A DNA stretch of 64,000 bases from Sphingomonadaceae bacterium PASS1 (GCA_002255985.1 NKIR01000002.1:186001-250000); one strand, 5' to 3'. Shown: positions 39,592 to 51,121, counted from the first letter of the stretch. A program made the numbers and translations. The notes: generated by a model from the letters alone, not told the origin.

Positions 39592-40124
39592 TATTTCTTC
39601 TTCCCTTCCTTGCGGAAGATATACTCGCCGCGGTACTTGATGCCCTTGCCCTTATATGGCTCTGGCTTCCTCCAGCGACGGATTTCAGCAGCAACCTGCC
39701 CAACCTTCTGCTTGTCGATACCTGAGATTTCCACCGTGGTGTTATCAGGTGTCTTGATTTCAATGCCATCTGGGATCGCAAAGTCGACATCATGGCTGTA
39801 GCCAAGTTGCAGCTTCAACATCTTGCCTTGGCTGTTTGCACGATAACCAACGCCGGTGATTTCAAGGACTTTCGTAAAGCCTTCGGTCACACCGGTAACG
39901 AGGTTCTGTACCAACGTACGCTGCATACCCCAAAACGCGCGGGCTGCCTTGCTACCATTGGCAGGCTTTACCGAAAGGCCGTCGTCCTGCATCTCGTAAG
40001 AGATAAGGTCGCTCATAGGCATTTTCAGTTCGCCCTTCGGTCCTTTGACCGAAAGCGTGCCCGCTTCCATGCTGGCGGTTACGCCGGCAGGAATGGGAAC
40101 AGGTTTCTTACCAATGCGGCTCAT
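39591..40124 (-). CDS. rplF: 50S ribosomal protein L6
   Basis: A 177-residue protein starting [15 protein letters not shown], with [12 protein letters not shown] and the C-terminal rRNA-binding stretch [31 protein letters not shown]6 lies at the base of the L7/L12 stalk near the factor-binding site. One-base overlaps with both rpsH and rplR. Confidence 0.98.
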   Translation of the reverse strand: MSRIGKKPVPIPAGVTASMEAGTLSVKGPKGELKMPMSDLISYEMQDDGLSVKPANGSKAARAFWGMQRTLVQNLVTGVTEGFTKVLEITGVGYRANSQGKMLKLQLGYSHDVDFAIPDGIEIKTPDNTTVEISGIDKQKVGQVAAEIRRWRKPEPYKGKGIKYRGEYIFRKEGKKK

Positions 40125-40519
40125 TAGAATACCTCCGCCAGGATTTCGCCGCCGACATTCTGTGCGCGCGCTTCGGCGTCAGACAGAACGCCTTTTGGCG
40201 TCGAAACGATGGTGATGCCAAGGCCGTTGCGGATAACCGGAAGCTCTTGGCTTCCTGAATATACGCGGCGACCAGGCTTCGAAACGCGGGCGACATGCTG
40301 AATAGCGGGAGCGCCTTCGAAATATTTCAGCTCGATGCGGATGCCCTTATGTGCACCCAACGCTTCTTCGCTGTAACCGCGAATATAGCCTTCACGCTGC
40401 AAAACATCGAGAACGTGGGTACGCAGGCTGGACGCTGGCGAGACTACAGAGTCTTTCTTCGCCCGCTGGCCGTTGCGGATACGGGTGAGCATATCACCCA
40501 AAGGATCGGTCATTGCCAT
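40124..40519 (-). CDS. rpsH: 30S ribosomal protein S8
   Basis: A 131-residue protein: [18 protein letters not shown] at the N-terminus, [38 protein letters not shown] at the C-terminus. S8 binds helix 21 of 16S rRNA and in E. coli represses the spc operon through an rRNA-like site near rplE; that site was not identified here by eye. Confidence 0.98.
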   Translation of the reverse strand: MAMTDPLGDMLTRIRNGQRAKKDSVVSPASSLRTHVLDVLQREGYIRGYSEEALGAHKGIRIELKYFEGAPAIQHVARVSKPGRRVYSGSQELPVIRNGLGITIVSTPKGVLSDAEARAQNVGGEILAEVF

Positions 40520-40530
40520 CTATCTTATCC

Positions 40531-40836
40531 TTACCAGCTCGACTTCGTAACGCCCGGGATCATGCCCTTATTGGCAAGATTACGCAGTTCGATACGGTTC
40601 AGCTTGAATTTACGGTACACGCCGCGAGGACGCCCGGTGGTTTCGCAACGGTTACGCACGCGGTGCGGGTTACCATTGCGGGGAATTTCAGCCATTTTCA
40701 GGCGTGCAATCAAACGCTCGCTGTCATCCAACGACTGGTCTTTCGCCATCGCCTTCAACTTCGCATAAAGTCCGGCGTATTTCTTTGCCAGCTTCTTGCG
40801 ACGCTCGTTCTTGTTTATGGAGCTCAGTTTAGCCAT
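40531..40836 (-). CDS. rpsN: 30S ribosomal protein S14, zinc-free type
   Basis: A 101-residue protein starting [22 protein letters not shown] and ending in [39 protein letters not shown]. The length and lack of a CxxC...CxxC cluster identify the zinc-independent form of S14. One-base overlap with rplE. Confidence 0.97.
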   Translation of the reverse strand: MAKLSSINKNERRKKLAKKYAGLYAKLKAMAKDQSLDDSERLIARLKMAEIPRNGNPHRVRNRCETTGRPRGVYRKFKLNRIELRNLANKGMIPGVTKSSW

Positions 40837-41420
40837 TATGCAGCCGCCTTTTCGTCAGCTTCTTCTACAGGGAACGGGAAGCCGAACAGCTTAAGCAGTT
40901 CGCGCGCCTCGTCGTCCGAGTTTGCCGAAGTCGTTACGATCACATCCATGCCGCGCACCGTGTCGATGGCGTCATAGCTGATTTCTGGGAAAATTATCTG
41001 TTCCTTGAGACCCATCGCAAAGTTGCCACGGCCGTCAAAGCTCTTTGGGTTCAGGCCACGGAAATCGCGAATGCGTGGCATTGCGATGGTGACGAGGCGA
41101 TCCAAGAATTCATACATCTGGGCACCACGAAGCGTTACTTTCACGCCGATTGGCATGCCTTCACGCAGCTTGAAGCCAGCGATGGATTTCTTCGCCTTGG
41201 TGATGACTGGCTTTTGACCAGCAATCAGTTCCATTTCAGCAAGAGCGGTCGTAACCTTCTTCTTGTCCTGCGAACCTTCACCAACACCCATGTTGAGTGT
41301 GATCTTTTCGATCTTCGGCACTGCGAAGCGGTTTGTGTAACCGAACTTTTCAGTCAAGCCCTTGACGACGGCGTCGTCGTAAAGCTTCTTCATACGTGGA
41401 GTGTATTTGGTATCAGCCAC
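40836..41420 (-). CDS. rplE: 50S ribosomal protein L5
   Basis: A 194-residue 5S rRNA-binding protein: [69 protein letters not shown] and [21 protein letters not shown] are all L5 motifs. Starts within the last 8 bases of rplX. The C-terminus extends slightly with an acidic EEADEKAAA tail. Confidence 0.98.
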   Translation of the reverse strand: MADTKYTPRMKKLYDDAVVKGLTEKFGYTNRFAVPKIEKITLNMGVGEGSQDKKKVTTALAEMELIAGQKPVITKAKKSIAGFKLREGMPIGVKVTLRGAQMYEFLDRLVTIAMPRIRDFRGLNPKSFDGRGNFAMGLKEQIIFPEISYDAIDTVRGMDVIVTTSANSDDEARELLKLFGFPFPVEEADEKAAA

Positions 41421-41733
41421 TGATCGTCTCCCCGGACTTCACGGCCACGCGGACCTTCTTGCCGTCCTTGGTTTCCACGCGAACGCGTGTTGCCTTGCCT
41501 GTTTTCGGATCCGCCAAAGCCACATTCGAAATGTGCAGCGGTGCTTCAAAGCGATCGAGACCGCCCTGCGGGTTTGCCTGCGAGGCTTTCCGGTGACGCA
41601 CAGCAATGTTGACGCCTGCGACGACCACTTTGCTGTCCTTAGGCATTACGGCGGTTACTTCGCCGGACTTGCCCTTGTCTTTACCGGCGAGCACGACGAC
41701 CGTGTCACCCTTTTTGATTTTTGCCAGAGCCAT
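41413..41733 (-). CDS. rplX: 50S ribosomal protein L24
   Basis: A 106-residue KOW-domain protein: [46 protein letters not shown]24 initiates 50S assembly. It overlaps rplE and lies 2 bases after rplN. Confidence 0.97.
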   Translation of the reverse strand: MALAKIKKGDTVVVLAGKDKGKSGEVTAVMPKDSKVVVAGVNIAVRHRKASQANPQGGLDRFEAPLHISNVALADPKTGKATRVRVETKDGKKVRVAVKSGETISG

Positions 41734-41735
41734 TG

Positions 41736-42104
41736 TTATAGCACCTCCGGTGCCAAGCTGATGATTTTCATGTGGTTCTTGGCGCGCAGTTCACGGACCA
41801 CTGGTCCGAAAATACGTGTGCCAATCGGCTCCTTGTTGTTACCGATAAGAACGGCAGCATTGGAGTCGAAGCGAATAACCGACCCGTCTGCACGGCGGAT
41901 GTCCTTGCGTGTGCGAACAATAACGGCCTTGTGCACGTCACCCTTCTTTACCTTACCGCGCGGCGCAGCTTCTTTGATCGACACCACGATGATGTCGCCC
42001 ACGCCAGCTACGCGACGCTTGGAACCGCCAAGCACCTTGATGCACTGAACGCGCTTTGCGCCGCTGTTGTCCGCAACATCGAGATTGGATTGCATCTGAA
42101 TCAT
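41736..42104 (-). CDS. rplN: 50S ribosomal protein L14
   Basis: A 122-residue protein, the universal length, starting [42 protein letters not shown]. It forms the intersubunit bridge B8 region with L19. Four bases separate it from rpsQ. Confidence 0.98.
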   Translation of the reverse strand: MIQMQSNLDVADNSGAKRVQCIKVLGGSKRRVAGVGDIIVVSIKEAAPRGKVKKGDVHKAVIVRTRKDIRRADGSVIRFDSNAAVLIGNNKEPIGTRIFGPVVRELRAKNHMKIISLAPEVL

Positions 42105-42108
42105 GGAA

Positions 42109-42372
42109 TCAATCCTCCTTCGTTGCGGCGACCGGGGCAGCAGCGTCAGCTACCAAGCGCCAGGTCTTGTTCTTGGAAATCGGCGCGCACTCTTCGATGC
42201 GGACGACTTGGCCTTCTTTCACGACGTTGTTTTCGTCATGGGCGTGATACTTCTTCGTGCGACGAATGATCTTGCCGTAAAGCGGGTGCTTCACTTTGCG
42301 CTCGACGAGAACGACAATGGTCTTGTCATTCTTGTCGGAGACCACGGTCCCTGTGAGAATACGTTTTGGCAT
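42109..42372 (-). CDS. rpsQ: 30S ribosomal protein S17
   Basis: An 87-residue OB-fold protein: [50 protein letters not shown] 42372 is the family start; the in-frame upstream part overlaps rpmC and is not S17. The tail ([12 protein letters not shown]) is slightly longer than in E. coli (84). Confidence 0.97.
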   Translation of the reverse strand: MPKRILTGTVVSDKNDKTIVVLVERKVKHPLYGKIIRRTKKYHAHDENNVVKEGQVVRIEECAPISKNKTWRLVADAAAPVAATKED

Positions 42373-42382
42373 GGGTAGCTCC

Positions 42383-42592
42383 TTATGCCGTCTTTGCGGC
42401 GGCGCGCTGGCGCTCACCCTGCAGGGTTTTGATGCGGGCGATGTCACGACGCACTTCACGCACACGTGCCGGCTTTTCCATCTGGCCAGTGGCCGATTGG
42501 AAACGCAGGTTAAACGCTTCGCGCTTCAATTCGCCGAGCTGAACAGCAAGCTGATCGTCGCTCTTGACGCGGAGATCTTCGGTTTTGCTCAT
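42383..42592 (-). CDS. rpmC: 50S ribosomal protein L29
   Basis: A 69-residue helical hairpin: [52 protein letters not shown]29 borders the exit tunnel and docks trigger factor and SRP. It starts one base after the rplP stop. Confidence 0.97.
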   Translation of the reverse strand: MSKTEDLRVKSDDQLAVQLGELKREAFNLRFQSATGQMEKPARVREVRRDIARIKTLQGERQRAAAKTA

Positions 42593-42593
42593 C

Positions 42594-43028
42594 TTATGAT
42601 GCTCCCAGATGCGAGGTGTCGCCGAGACGCGCCACGACCTTGGTCTTGATTGGCAGTTTCATGGCTGCACGCTGGAATGCGACAGCTGCGAGTGGACCAG
42701 GAACACCGTCGAGTTCAAACATGATACGGCCAGGTTTAACCTTGGCTGCCCAATATTCGACAGAACCCTTGCCCTTACCCTGACGAACTTCGGCAGGCTT
42801 TTTCGTGACCGGCACGTCCGGGAAGATACGGATCCACAAACGACCCTGACGTTTGATGTGACGCGTAATCGCGCGGCGCGCCGCTTCGATCTGACGTGCG
42901 GTAATCCGCTCTGGCTCAAGCGCCTTCAAGCCGTATGAACCGAAGTTCAGGTCAGACCCGCCCTTGGCTTCGCCCTTGATGCGTCCCTTGAACTGCTTGC
43001 GGAACTTTGTTTTCTTTGGTTGCAACAT
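42594..43028 (-). CDS. rplP: 50S ribosomal protein L16
   Basis: A 144-residue protein: [77 protein letters not shown]16 contacts the A-site tRNA and 23S rRNA near the peptidyl transferase centre. It follows rpsC by 16 bases. Confidence 0.98.
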   Translation of the reverse strand: MLQPKKTKFRKQFKGRIKGEAKGGSDLNFGSYGLKALEPERITARQIEAARRAITRHIKRQGRLWIRIFPDVPVTKKPAEVRQGKGKGSVEYWAAKVKPGRIMFELDGVPGPLAAVAFQRAAMKLPIKTKVVARLGDTSHLGAS

Positions 43029-43044
43029 GTCTAGTTCCTAACCT

Positions 43045-43749
43045 TTAGCGGCGGTCAGACTGCGGACGGACGCCGGAAGTCTGCGCTTCCATCATCAGTC
43101 GGTCAGTTGCCATTGGGTCGTGACCCAAGATTTCGCCTTTGAAGATCCAGCATTTAATGCCGATGATGCCATAAGCAGTCAGTGCTTCGGCTTCAGCATA
43201 GTCAATGTTGGCACGAAGCGTATGCGCAGGCACGCGGCCTTCACGGTACGATTCAACGCGTGCGATTTCTGCGCCGCCCAAACGACCACCGCAGGTAATC
43301 TTGATACCTTCTGCACCCAGACGCATCGCCGATTGCATCGCGCGCTTCATGGCACGACGGAATGCGATACGACGGATAAGCTGGTCAGCAATACCCTGCG
43401 CTACGAGCTTCGCGTCGACCTCCGGCTTGCGGATTTCAACGATGTTCAACGACACTTCAGCGGTGGTGAACTTATTGATCTGCTTTTTCAGCTTCTCAAT
43501 GTCCGCACCCTTCTTGCCGATGATCACGCCAGGACGTGCTGCGTAGATTGAAACGCGGCAATTCTTGGCAGGACGATCGATGACGACCTTTGAAATCGCT
43601 GCTTGTGGCAGTGTTTCAAAGATGAACTTGCGGATCTTGATATCTTCCAGAAGCATGCGGCCATATTCCGCACCTTCGGCGTACCAACGGCTATCCCAAG
43701 TCCGGTTTATCTGCAGGCGAAGCCCGATTGGATTTGATTTCTGACCCAT
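43045..43749 (-). CDS. rpsC: 30S ribosomal protein S3
   Basis: A 234-residue protein: [28 protein letters not shown]-domain segment [21 protein letters not shown], and [34 protein letters not shown]3 lines the mRNA entry channel and has helicase activity with S4. It is 3 bases after rplV. Confidence 0.98.
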   Translation of the reverse strand: MGQKSNPIGLRLQINRTWDSRWYAEGAEYGRMLLEDIKIRKFIFETLPQAAISKVVIDRPAKNCRVSIYAARPGVIIGKKGADIEKLKKQINKFTTAEVSLNIVEIRKPEVDAKLVAQGIADQLIRRIAFRRAMKRAMQSAMRLGAEGIKITCGGRLGGAEIARVESYREGRVPAHTLRANIDYAEAEALTAYGIIGIKCWIFKGEILGHDPMATDRLMMEAQTSGVRPQSDRR

Positions 43750-43752
43750 GAC

Positions 43753-44133
43753 TTATGCCTCTTCTTGCTGTTCACGCACAACGATGCGCAGACGGCTGAA
43801 TGGTTTGATGATCCGGCTCGATTTGCCGCGGCCACGTGCCATGAAACGCTTCATGGTCAGTGCCTTGCCAACGCTTGCCTCGGCAACGACAAGGCTGTCG
43901 ACGTCAAGATTGTGGTTGTTTTCGGCGTTGGCGATGGCGGATGCCAGAACCTTGCGCACGTCTTCTGCCATTCCCTTTGTGGAGAATTTCAGAATGTTGA
44001 GCGCGTCTTCGGCTTTCTTGCCACGGATCAGCGCGGCAACGAGGCCAAGCTTTTGAGCCGAACCACGAATGGTTGTGCCCACTGCCAGAGCTTCATTGTC
44101 GGCGACGCGACGGGGTGCGGATGCCTTACCCAT
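43753..44133 (-). CDS. rplV: 50S ribosomal protein L22
   Basis: A 126-residue protein with [29 protein letters not shown] and [32 protein letters not shown]. Its beta-hairpin loop lines the nascent-peptide tunnel and is a macrolide-resistance site; no unusual insertion is seen. One-base overlap with rpsS. Confidence 0.97.
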   Translation of the reverse strand: MGKASAPRRVADNEALAVGTTIRGSAQKLGLVAALIRGKKAEDALNILKFSTKGMAEDVRKVLASAIANAENNHNLDVDSLVVAEASVGKALTMKRFMARGRGKSSRIIKPFSRLRIVVREQQEEA

Positions 44134-44408
44134 TAGCGTTTGCCCTTCTTATCTGCGCCATGGCCATGATAAGTACGCGTTGGAGCGAACTCACCAAGCT
44201 TATGGCCGACCATGTCCTCATTCACCGAAACGGGAATGAACTTGTGGCCGTTATAGACGCTGAACGTCAGGCCAACGAACTGAGGCAGGATTGTCGAGCG
44301 ACGCGACCAAGTCTTGATCGGCGCAGCCTTCGATGCTTCCTGAGCGGTTTCTGCTTTTTTCAGCAGATAGAGGTCAACAAACGGACCTTTCCAGACGGAA
44401 CGAGACAT
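44133..44408 (-). CDS. rpsS: 30S ribosomal protein S19
   Basis: A 91-residue protein: [74 protein letters not shown]19 sits at the 30S head bridging to S13. It is 3 bases after rplB. Confidence 0.98.
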   Translation of the reverse strand: MSRSVWKGPFVDLYLLKKAETAQEASKAAPIKTWSRRSTILPQFVGLTFSVYNGHKFIPVSVNEDMVGHKLGEFAPTRTYHGHGADKKGKR

Positions 44409-44411
44409 GAG

Positions 44412-45248
44412 TTACCTCTTCTTCTTAGCATGCCGCGAACGGATGATCATCCGGTCGGTCGACTTGTTGCTGCGGGTACGAGCACCCTTTGTTGGCTTAC
44501 CCCAAGGTGTAACCGGATGACGGCCACCTGATGTACGACCTTCACCACCACCATGCGGGTGATCGACAGGGTTCTTAGCAACACCACGCGTCAGCGGGCG
44601 AATGCCGCGCCAGCGATTGCGGCCTGCCTTGGCAAGGGTCGTGTTCGAGTTGTCAGGGTTCGAAACCGCGCCAACTGTACCCATGCACGTGCCGAGAATG
44701 TAGCGCTGCTCACCTGAGTTCAGGCGAACGATAACGCGGCCACCGTCACGACCGACCAGCTGCACATAGGTGCCTGCTGAACGTGCGATCTGACCACCCT
44801 TACCGGGCTTCATTTCGATGTTGTGGCAAATCGTACCAACCGGCATCTGGCTCAGCAACATGGCGTTGCCTGGCTTAACGTCGGTCTTTTCGCCGGCAAC
44901 AACAACGTCGCCTACGGCAAGACGCTGTGGTGCAAGGATGTAGGCCAGTTCACCATCTTCGTACTTTACAAGTGCGATGAAGGCCGAACGGTTGGGGTCA
45001 TATTCCAGACGCTCAACGGTTGCAGGCATATCCCATTTACGACGCTTAAAGTCGATCAGACGATATTTTTGCTTATGACCGCCGCCGATACCGCGCGAAG
45101 TCACGTGACCCTTGTTGTTACGGCCGCCGGTCTTGCTCTTACCTTCGGTCAGTCCCTTTACAGGACCGCCTTTGTAGAGGCTCGACCGGTCAACCAGCAC
45201 AAGGCCGCGACGGGCGGGGCTAGTTGGTTTGTAGCTTTTGAGTGCCAT
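44412..45248 (-). CDS. rplB: 50S ribosomal protein L2
   Basis: A 278-residue protein with [43 protein letters not shown] and [35 protein letters not shown]; the last includes the conserved His important for peptidyl transferase assembly. Lies between rplW and rpsS. Confidence 0.98.
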   Translation of the reverse strand: MALKSYKPTSPARRGLVLVDRSSLYKGGPVKGLTEGKSKTGGRNNKGHVTSRGIGGGHKQKYRLIDFKRRKWDMPATVERLEYDPNRSAFIALVKYEDGELAYILAPQRLAVGDVVVAGEKTDVKPGNAMLLSQMPVGTICHNIEMKPGKGGQIARSAGTYVQLVGRDGGRVIVRLNSGEQRYILGTCMGTVGAVSNPDNSNTTLAKAGRNRWRGIRPLTRGVAKNPVDHPHGGGEGRTSGGRHPVTPWGKPTKGARTRSNKSTDRMIIRSRHAKKKR

Positions 45249-45258
45249 TATCCTGCCC

Positions 45259-45567
45259 TTAAATACCGGTGGTCACGTCAATGCTCTGGCCTTCGGCCAA
45301 AGTGACGATTGCTTTTTTGACATCCGAACGCGTGTAAGGTTTGCCCTTCCAGCGCTTGGTTTTGCCCTTTTGCACGAGCGTATTCACGTTCAGGACCTTG
45401 ACGTCGAACAGGGCTTCAACAGCTGCCTTGATCTGTGGCTTGGTCGAGCTACCCGTGACTTTGAACACAACAGCGTTGTGCTCCGACAGCAGGGTCGCCT
45501 TTTCGGTGATGTGCGGTGCAACGATCACGTCATAATGACGCACGTCGATTGCTTTATCCTTAGCCAT
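45259..45567 (-). CDS. rplW: 50S ribosomal protein L23
   Basis: A 102-residue protein: [63 protein letters not shown]. The exposed loop docks trigger factor and SRP at the tunnel exit. Overlaps rplD by 8 bases. Confidence 0.98.
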   Translation of the reverse strand: MAKDKAIDVRHYDVIVAPHITEKATLLSEHNAVVFKVTGSSTKPQIKAAVEALFDVKVLNVNTLVQKGKTKRWKGKPYTRSDVKKAIVTLAEGQSIDVTTGI

Positions 45568-46186
45568 TGAAACGGGCCTCCAGTTTCTCGACCGCAGCGC
45601 GGGTCAGGACCAGCGTGTCATGCTTCAGAATGTCATAAACATTGGCACCAACAGCAGGCATCACGTTGATGCCGACCAGGTTAGCCGAAGCCATACGGAA
45701 ATTGTCGTTGACGGTGTCGCCGTCGATAACCAGCGTCGTCTTGCCGAAACCGAGCTTGCCAACCTGACCCTTAAGCGCCGCAGTCTTTGCAGCAGCCAGA
45801 TCAAGATCTTCAAGAACGATAAGCGAACCAGCCTTAGCTTTGCTCGAAAGCGCCATCTTCAGACCCAATGAGCGGATCTTCTTGTTCAACGATGGGTTAA
45901 AGTCACGCAGACGGGCACCATGGGCCTTACCACCACCGATGAAGATCGGAGCAGCGCGGTCACCGTGACGGGCAGTACCGCCACCCTTTTGGTTGCCGAA
46001 TTTCTTGCCGGTGCGTGCAACGTCTGAACGCTCACGGGTCGGACGAGCCGTACCGCGGGCCTTTTCACGCTGCCAGGTAACAACACGGTGCAGAATGTCG
46101 GCGCGTGGCTCAATGCCAAATACGTCGTCATTCAGATCGATGTCGCCCTTTGCCTTGGCGTCGAGGGTTTGAACCTTGAGCTTCAT
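45560..46186 (-). CDS. rplD: 50S ribosomal protein L4
   Basis: A 208-residue protein with [55 protein letters not shown], the extended tunnel loop, and a C-terminal globular part. In E. coli L4 represses its own S10 operon through the leader RNA; the structured rpsJ-rplC gap in this window could be an equivalent target, by inference only. Confidence 0.98.
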   Translation of the reverse strand: MKLKVQTLDAKAKGDIDLNDDVFGIEPRADILHRVVTWQREKARGTARPTRERSDVARTGKKFGNQKGGGTARHGDRAAPIFIGGGKAHGARLRDFNPSLNKKIRSLGLKMALSSKAKAGSLIVLEDLDLAAAKTAALKGQVGKLGFGKTTLVIDGDTVNDNFRMASANLVGINVMPAVGANVYDILKHDTLVLTRAAVEKLEARFNG

Positions 46187-46189
46187 GGC

Positions 46190-47020
46190 TTAGCCCTCCT
46201 TCTTTTCTTCGCCGGCGTCAGCAGCAGGTGCTTCGACAGCGGGCGCAGCTTCAGCGGCAGGCGCTTCAGCTTCGACAGCGGGGGTATCTGCAACTTCAAC
46301 TTCGGTGTTGATGATGACGTCCTCAACCACTGGGGCTTCATTGTCATTCTTCAACGCGCCGGGGAACGGAGCAGCTTCAGGTGTAGGAACCTTGACGGCA
46401 TCGCGAACAAGCAACCAACCGTTCTTCGCGCCAGGTACGGAACCCTTTACGAAGATGAGACCGCGCGCAACATCAGTGCGGACGATTTCAAGATTTTGTT
46501 GTGTGCGCTGACGGTCACCCATGTGGCCGGCCATCTTCTTGTTCTTGAACACCTTGCCTGGATCCTGGCGTTGGCCAGTCGAACCATGGGCACGGTGGGT
46601 GATGGACACACCGTGCGATGCGCGCATACCACCGAAGCCCCAACGCTTCATGGCGCCGGCAAAGCCTTTACCCTGCGTGTGGCCCGTGATGTCGACGAGC
46701 TGGCCGTCAACAAAATGGTCTGCGGAAAGAGAAGCGCCGACGGGCAACAAGCCGTCGGCATTATCAACGCGGAATTCAGCAACGCGAGCTTTTGGCTCGA
46801 CCTGTGCTTTAGCGAACTCGCCGCGTTGTGGTTTGTTTACATTTTTCGCTTTACGGGCGCCGGCACCGAGACGAACAGCAAAATAGCCATCCTTGTCTGC
46901 ATTGCGGGCTCCGACCACTTGGCAGCCTTCCAGCGCCAAAACGGTCACAGGTACGTGACGGCCATCTTCATTGAAGAGGCGCATCATACCCATCTTTTTC
47001 GCGATCACGCCAGTGCGCAT
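46190..47020 (-). CDS. rplC: 50S ribosomal protein L3 with acidic C-terminal tail
   Basis: A 276-residue L3: [36 protein letters not shown] and [50 protein letters not shown], containing the Gln normally methylated by PrmB. E. coli L3 has 209 residues; about 60 extra residues here form an acidic Ala/Glu/Pro/Val tail ending GEEKKEG. It is separated from rpsJ by 213 bases packed with hairpins. Confidence 0.97.
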   Translation of the reverse strand: MRTGVIAKKMGMMRLFNEDGRHVPVTVLALEGCQVVGARNADKDGYFAVRLGAGARKAKNVNKPQRGEFAKAQVEPKARVAEFRVDNADGLLPVGASLSADHFVDGQLVDITGHTQGKGFAGAMKRWGFGGMRASHGVSITHRAHGSTGQRQDPGKVFKNKKMAGHMGDRQRTQQNLEIVRTDVARGLIFVKGSVPGAKNGWLLVRDAVKVPTPEAAPFPGALKNDNEAPVVEDVIINTEVEVADTPAVEAEAPAAEAAPAVEAPAADAGEEKKEG

Positions 47021-47052
47021 GATCCATACTCCAACTTATGTCAGAGGCCCGG

Positions 47053-47225
47053 CTGGCAGGATTGCCAGGAGGGCGTGACGCCTAAATCCAGCCCTGAATT
47101 TTTAAGCATTGCCCCGTCCGGGCTAGGCACCAATGGCTCACCTTAATGAGCAATCTGGTAAGACGGGGAACGCAGCCCGAGTAAACTCGGCGGTATTCCT
47201 ATTGTCTCACTCTACTTGCGTAGAG
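47053..47225 (-). promoter_or_regulatory. structured rpsJ-rplC intergenic RNA (candidate ribosomal-protein leader)
   Basis: Between the rpsJ stop and rplC start are five exact stems: CTCTAC/GTAGAG (47210-47215 with 47220-47225; minus-strand loop GCAA), CCGAGT/ACTCGG (47177-47182 with 47185-47190), a long-range CCCCGTC/GACGGGG (47112-47118 with 47162-47168) enclosing GCTCA/TGAGC (47136-47140 with 47147-47151), and CTGGCA/TGCCAG (47053-47058 with 47063-47068). No open reading frame is convincing in it. The density of compact stems suggests a protein-binding RNA regulating rplC and downstream genes. Confidence 0.55.
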
Positions 47226-47233
47226 ATATCGGC

Positions 47234-47545
47234 TTACGCCAATTTGATTTCGACATTCACACCGGCAGCAAGATCGAGCTTCATGAGCGCGTCTACGGTC
47301 TGTGGAGTGGGCTGCACAATGTCGAGCAACCTTTTATAGGTACGAACCTCGAACTGCTCGCGCGACTTTTTGTCAACGTGCGGTCCGCGGTTCACTGTGA
47401 ACTTTTCGATACGGGTAGGAAGTGGAATTGGACCACGGATAAGCGCGCCAGTGCGGCGTGCGGTGTCTGCGATATCGCCAGTTGCCTGATCGAGGACGCG
47501 ATGGTCAAATGCTTTCAGGCGGATGCGAATATTCTGCGTTTCCAT
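47234..47545 (-). CDS. rpsJ: 30S ribosomal protein S10
   Basis: A 103-residue protein, the standard length: [67 protein letters not shown]10 (NusE) also joins the transcription antitermination complex. ATG 47545 is the family start. It follows the tuf terminator by about 100 bases, so the S10 operon probably has its own promoter at 47546-47640. Confidence 0.98.
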   Translation of the reverse strand: METQNIRIRLKAFDHRVLDQATGDIADTARRTGALIRGPIPLPTRIEKFTVNRGPHVDKKSREQFEVRTYKRLLDIVQPTPQTVDALMKLDLAAGVNVEIKLA

Positions 47546-47642
47546 GGGTTCACCAATTTCCAAATTCTATCAATATCAAAGAGCCGAAAAACAGCCATTC
47601 CGACTTGCGCTTTCGAAGCCGGAACAACTGTTTTGAAATTCT

Positions 47643-47678
47643 AAAAACCGCCCCGCCCGAATCAAAGATTCGGGCGGG
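47643..47678 (-). terminator. intrinsic terminator after tuf
   Basis: CCCGCCCGAATC (47652-47663) and GATTCGGGCGGG (47667-47678) form a perfect 12-bp stem with loop AAA (TTT on the minus strand). On the minus strand the stem is followed by GCGGTTTTTAG. It begins 15 bases after the tuf stop and separates the str from the S10 transcription units. Confidence 0.9.
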
Positions 47679-47692
47679 ATGCGCGGCTTATA

Positions 47693-48883
47693 TTACTTCG
47701 TGATGGTGCTGACAACCCCAGAACCGACGGTGCGTCCGCCTTCGCGAATTGCGAAGCGAAGACCTGGGTCCATAGCGATTGGAGCAATCAACTTAACCGA
47801 GATGGTTACGTTGTCGCCTGGCATAACCATTTCAGTGCCTTCTGGAAGGATCACTTCGCCGGTCACGTCCGTTGTACGGAAGTAGAACTGTGGACGGTAG
47901 TTTGCGAAGAATGGCGTGTGACGGCCGCCTTCGTCCTTCGAAAGAACGTAAATTTCTGCCGAAAACTCAGTGTGCGGCGTAACCGAACCTGGCTTGCAGA
48001 GAACCTGACCACGCTCAACTTCTTCACGGCCTACGCCACGAACAAGCGCACCGATGTTGTCACCTGCACGACCTTCGTCGAGCAGCTTGCGGAACATTTC
48101 AACGCCGGTAACGGTCGTCTTCTTGGTGTCCTTGATACCGACGATTTCAACTTCTTCGCCGACCTTGACGATTCCGGTTTCAACGCGGCCGGTAACAACC
48201 GTACCACGACCCGAGATCGAGAACACGTCTTCAACTGGCATCAGGAATGGCTTGTCGATTGGACGCTCTGGCTGAGGAATAGCTTCGTCAACAGCAGCCA
48301 TCAGTGCAAGGACTGATTCCTTACCGATGTTGTCGTCACGGCCTTCGAGTGCAGCAAGTGCCGAACCACGAACTATTGGAATATCGTCGCCTGGGAAATC
48401 ATACTTCGAAAGAAGCTCACGGATTTCCATTTCAACCAGCTCGAGAATTTCTTCGTCGTCAACCTGGTCAACCTTGTTCATGTAAACAACAAGTGCAGGA
48501 ACGCCAACCTGACGTGCAAGCAGGATGTGCTCGCGAGTCTGTGGCATCGGGCCGTCAGCAGCGTTCACAACGAGGATAGCGCCGTCCATCTGGGCAGCAC
48601 CGGTGATCATGTTCTTAACATAGTCAGCGTGGCCTGGGCAGTCGACGTGTGCGTAGTGACGACCAGCAGTTTCATATTCAACGTGTGCGGTCGAAATCGT
48701 GATGCCGCGCTCGCGCTCTTCTGGAGCCTTATCGATGTTAGCGAAATCAACAGCGGTACCGCCGTAAGTTTCAGCCATGATCTTCGTGATTGCTGCAGTC
48801 AGCGTGGTCTTGCCGTGGTCAACGTGACCGATGGTACCAATGTTGCAATGCGGTTTCGTCCGCTCAAATTTAGCTTTTGCCAT
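47693..48883 (-). CDS. tuf: translation elongation factor Tu
   Basis: A 396-residue GTPase: [18 protein letters not shown] (P-loop), [26 protein letters not shown], and NKVDQVDD (guanine specificity), then the two beta-barrel domains ending in [19 protein letters not shown]-Tu delivers aminoacyl-tRNA to the ribosome. It is 91 bases downstream of fusA and followed by a strong terminator. A second tuf copy, common in proteobacteria, is not in this window. Confidence 0.99.
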   Translation of the reverse strand: MAKAKFERTKPHCNIGTIGHVDHGKTTLTAAITKIMAETYGGTAVDFANIDKAPEERERGITISTAHVEYETAGRHYAHVDCPGHADYVKNMITGAAQMDGAILVVNAADGPMPQTREHILLARQVGVPALVVYMNKVDQVDDEEILELVEMEIRELLSKYDFPGDDIPIVRGSALAALEGRDDNIGKESVLALMAAVDEAIPQPERPIDKPFLMPVEDVFSISGRGTVVTGRVETGIVKVGEEVEIVGIKDTKKTTVTGVEMFRKLLDEGRAGDNIGALVRGVGREEVERGQVLCKPGSVTPHTEFSAEIYVLSKDEGGRHTPFFANYRPQFYFRTTDVTGEVILPEGTEMVMPGDNVTISVKLIAPIAMDPGLRFAIREGGRTVGSGVVSTITK

Positions 48884-48974
48884 TTTCTCAAACCTTCTTT
48901 CGATTAGGTAATATTTTGATCAGGTGGGACGACGCCTGCTGAATCAGGCGCCGCCATTAATCGGCTTTTGCCTA

Positions 48975-51047
48975 TCAGGCAAGCTTCTCCTTGATTTCGG
49001 CCGCAACGTTCGATGGGACTTCATCATAATGATTGAAGAACATCGAATAGTTTGCACGTCCTTGCGTGAACGAGCGGAGCTGGTTCACATAGCCGAACAT
49101 GTTGGCCAAAGGCACCATGGACTCAACAACCTGCGCATTACCGCGGCTGTCAGTGCCTTGAATTTGACCACGACGTGAGTTCATGTCGCCGATCACATCA
49201 CCCAGATATTCTTCAGGAGATACAACTTCGACCTTCATGATTGGTTCAAGTAATTTGATACCCGCTTTTTGCGCAGCTTCACGCATGCCTGCACGACCAG
49301 CGATTTCGAACGCCAGCGCCGACGAGTCGACGTCATGGTATGCGCCGTCATACAGCGTGATTTCGAAATCGATGATCGGGAAGCCGATAAGCGATCCGGA
49401 CTCTGCGGTTTCGCGCATGCCCTTTTCAACCGAAGGGATATATTCCTTCGGAATGTTACCGCCCTTAACGTCATCCTTAAAGATGATACCTGTGCCACGC
49501 TCGCCCGGCTTTACCGTGAACTTGATACGGCCGAACTGACCTGAACCACCCGACTGCTTCTTGTGGGTGTAATCAACGTCAACTTCGCGTGCGAGATATT
49601 CACGGTAAGCAACCTGCGGCGCACCGACATTTGCTTCAACCTTGAATTCACGACGCATACGATCGACGATGATGTCGAGGTGAAGCTCGCCCATGCCCTT
49701 AATGATCGTCTGGCCCGATTCGTGGTCGGTCGAAACGCGGAACGATGGATCTTCGGCCGACAGGCGATTGAGCGCGATGCCCATCTTTTCTTGGTCAGCC
49801 TTGGTCTTTGGTTCAACCGAAAGCTCGATAACGGGCTCGGGGAATTCCATACGCTCCAGAATGATCGGGAAACGTTCGGCGCACAAAGTGTCACCGGTGG
49901 TTGTTTCCTTCATGCCGGCAAGCGCGATGATGTCGCCTGCGAATGCTTCGTCAACGTCCTTACGTTCGTTGGCGTGCATTTCGAGCATACGCCCGACCTT
50001 TTCCTTCTTGTCCTTCACCGAGTTCAGATACGTGCCCTTGAGCAGCGAACCTGAATAGATGCGGATGAAGGTCAGCGAACCAACGAAGGGGTCGTTCATG
50101 ACCTTGAAGGCGAGCGCACTGAATGGCGCATCGTCAGTAGCCGGGCGGCTATCTGGTTCAAGCGTGTCCATATGGACGCCTTGAACATCTTCAATGTCGA
50201 GCGGCGAAGGCAGATAATCGACAACAGCGTCGAGCAAAGGCTGAACGCCCTTGTTCTTGAACGCCGAACCACAGCAGACAGGAACGAACGACTGGTTCAA
50301 CGTGCCCTTGCGGATGAGTGCCTTCAGCGTTGCAACGTCAGGCTCATTGCCTTCAAGATATGCTTCCATCGCGACATCGTCTTGCTCAACAGCAAGCTCG
50401 ATCAGTTCACTGCGATACTTCGCAGCTTCGTCAGCCAGGTCAGCAGGGATATCTTCGTAGAAGAAGTCCGCACCAAGCGATTCGTCTTTCCAAATGATCG
50501 CACGGTTGTGCACGAGGTCGACGAGACCCTTAAGGTCCGCTTCCAGACCGATTGGGATGTACAGAACAGCTGGCTTTGCACCCAGACGATCGATGATCGA
50601 CTGAACGCAATATTTGAAGTTCGCGCCTGTGCGGTCGAGCTTGTTGATGAAACACATGCGTGGAACGCCGTATTTATCGGCCTGACGCCATACGGTTTCG
50701 GACTGTGGCTCAACGCCGGCAACGCCGTCGAAACAAGCGACCGCGCCATCAAGAACGCGCAGCGAACGTTCAACTTCAATCGTGAAGTCAACGTGGCCTG
50801 GCGTATCAATGATGTTGATGCGGTGATCGTTCCAGAAGCAGGTCGTTGCAGCCGACGTGATCGTGATGCCACGCTCTTGCTCTTGCTCCATCCAATCCAT
50901 GGTGGCAGCGCCATCATGAACTTCGCCGATTTTATACGACTTACCGGTGTAGAAAAGGATGCGCTCGGTGGTCGTGGTTTTACCGGCGTCGATATGCGCC
51001 ATGATTCCGATGTTGCGATACATATTGAGTGGATGGCTGCGTGCCAT
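48975..51047 (-). CDS. fusA: translation elongation factor G
   Basis: A 690-residue GTPase: [24 protein letters not shown] (P-loop), [50 protein letters not shown], then domains II-V ending with [17 protein letters not shown] [31 protein letters not shown] translocates tRNAs and, with RRF, recycles ribosomes. It follows rpsG by 74 bases in the classical str order. Confidence 0.99.
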   Translation of the reverse strand: MARSHPLNMYRNIGIMAHIDAGKTTTTERILFYTGKSYKIGEVHDGAATMDWMEQEQERGITITSAATTCFWNDHRINIIDTPGHVDFTIEVERSLRVLDGAVACFDGVAGVEPQSETVWRQADKYGVPRMCFINKLDRTGANFKYCVQSIIDRLGAKPAVLYIPIGLEADLKGLVDLVHNRAIIWKDESLGADFFYEDIPADLADEAAKYRSELIELAVEQDDVAMEAYLEGNEPDVATLKALIRKGTLNQSFVPVCCGSAFKNKGVQPLLDAVVDYLPSPLDIEDVQGVHMDTLEPDSRPATDDAPFSALAFKVMNDPFVGSLTFIRIYSGSLLKGTYLNSVKDKKEKVGRMLEMHANERKDVDEAFAGDIIALAGMKETTTGDTLCAERFPIILERMEFPEPVIELSVEPKTKADQEKMGIALNRLSAEDPSFRVSTDHESGQTIIKGMGELHLDIIVDRMRREFKVEANVGAPQVAYREYLAREVDVDYTHKKQSGGSGQFGRIKFTVKPGERGTGIIFKDDVKGGNIPKEYIPSVEKGMRETAESGSLIGFPIIDFEITLYDGAYHDVDSSALAFEIAGRAGMREAAQKAGIKLLEPIMKVEVVSPEEYLGDVIGDMNSRRGQIQGTDSRGNAQVVESMVPLANMFGYVNQLRSFTQGRANYSMFFNHYDEVPSNVAAEIKEKLA

Positions 51048-51121
51048 ATGCTTTACTCCGAAGTGTGAGCCACCGAAGTGGCCCGAAGGGGTTTACCAAC
51101 TGTGCTTTCGTACGCCCGCTG

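Noticed and set aside
46088..47146. Long plus-strand open frame opposite rplC and rplD (352 codons)
   Set aside because: It lies entirely antisense to well-supported ribosomal protein genes plus the structured gap, has a composition dominated by the complement of those genes, and shows no recognisable domain.
50172..51068. Plus-strand open frame of 298 codons opposite fusA
   Set aside because: Antisense to a strongly conserved gene, no family similarity recognised, no ribosome binding site.
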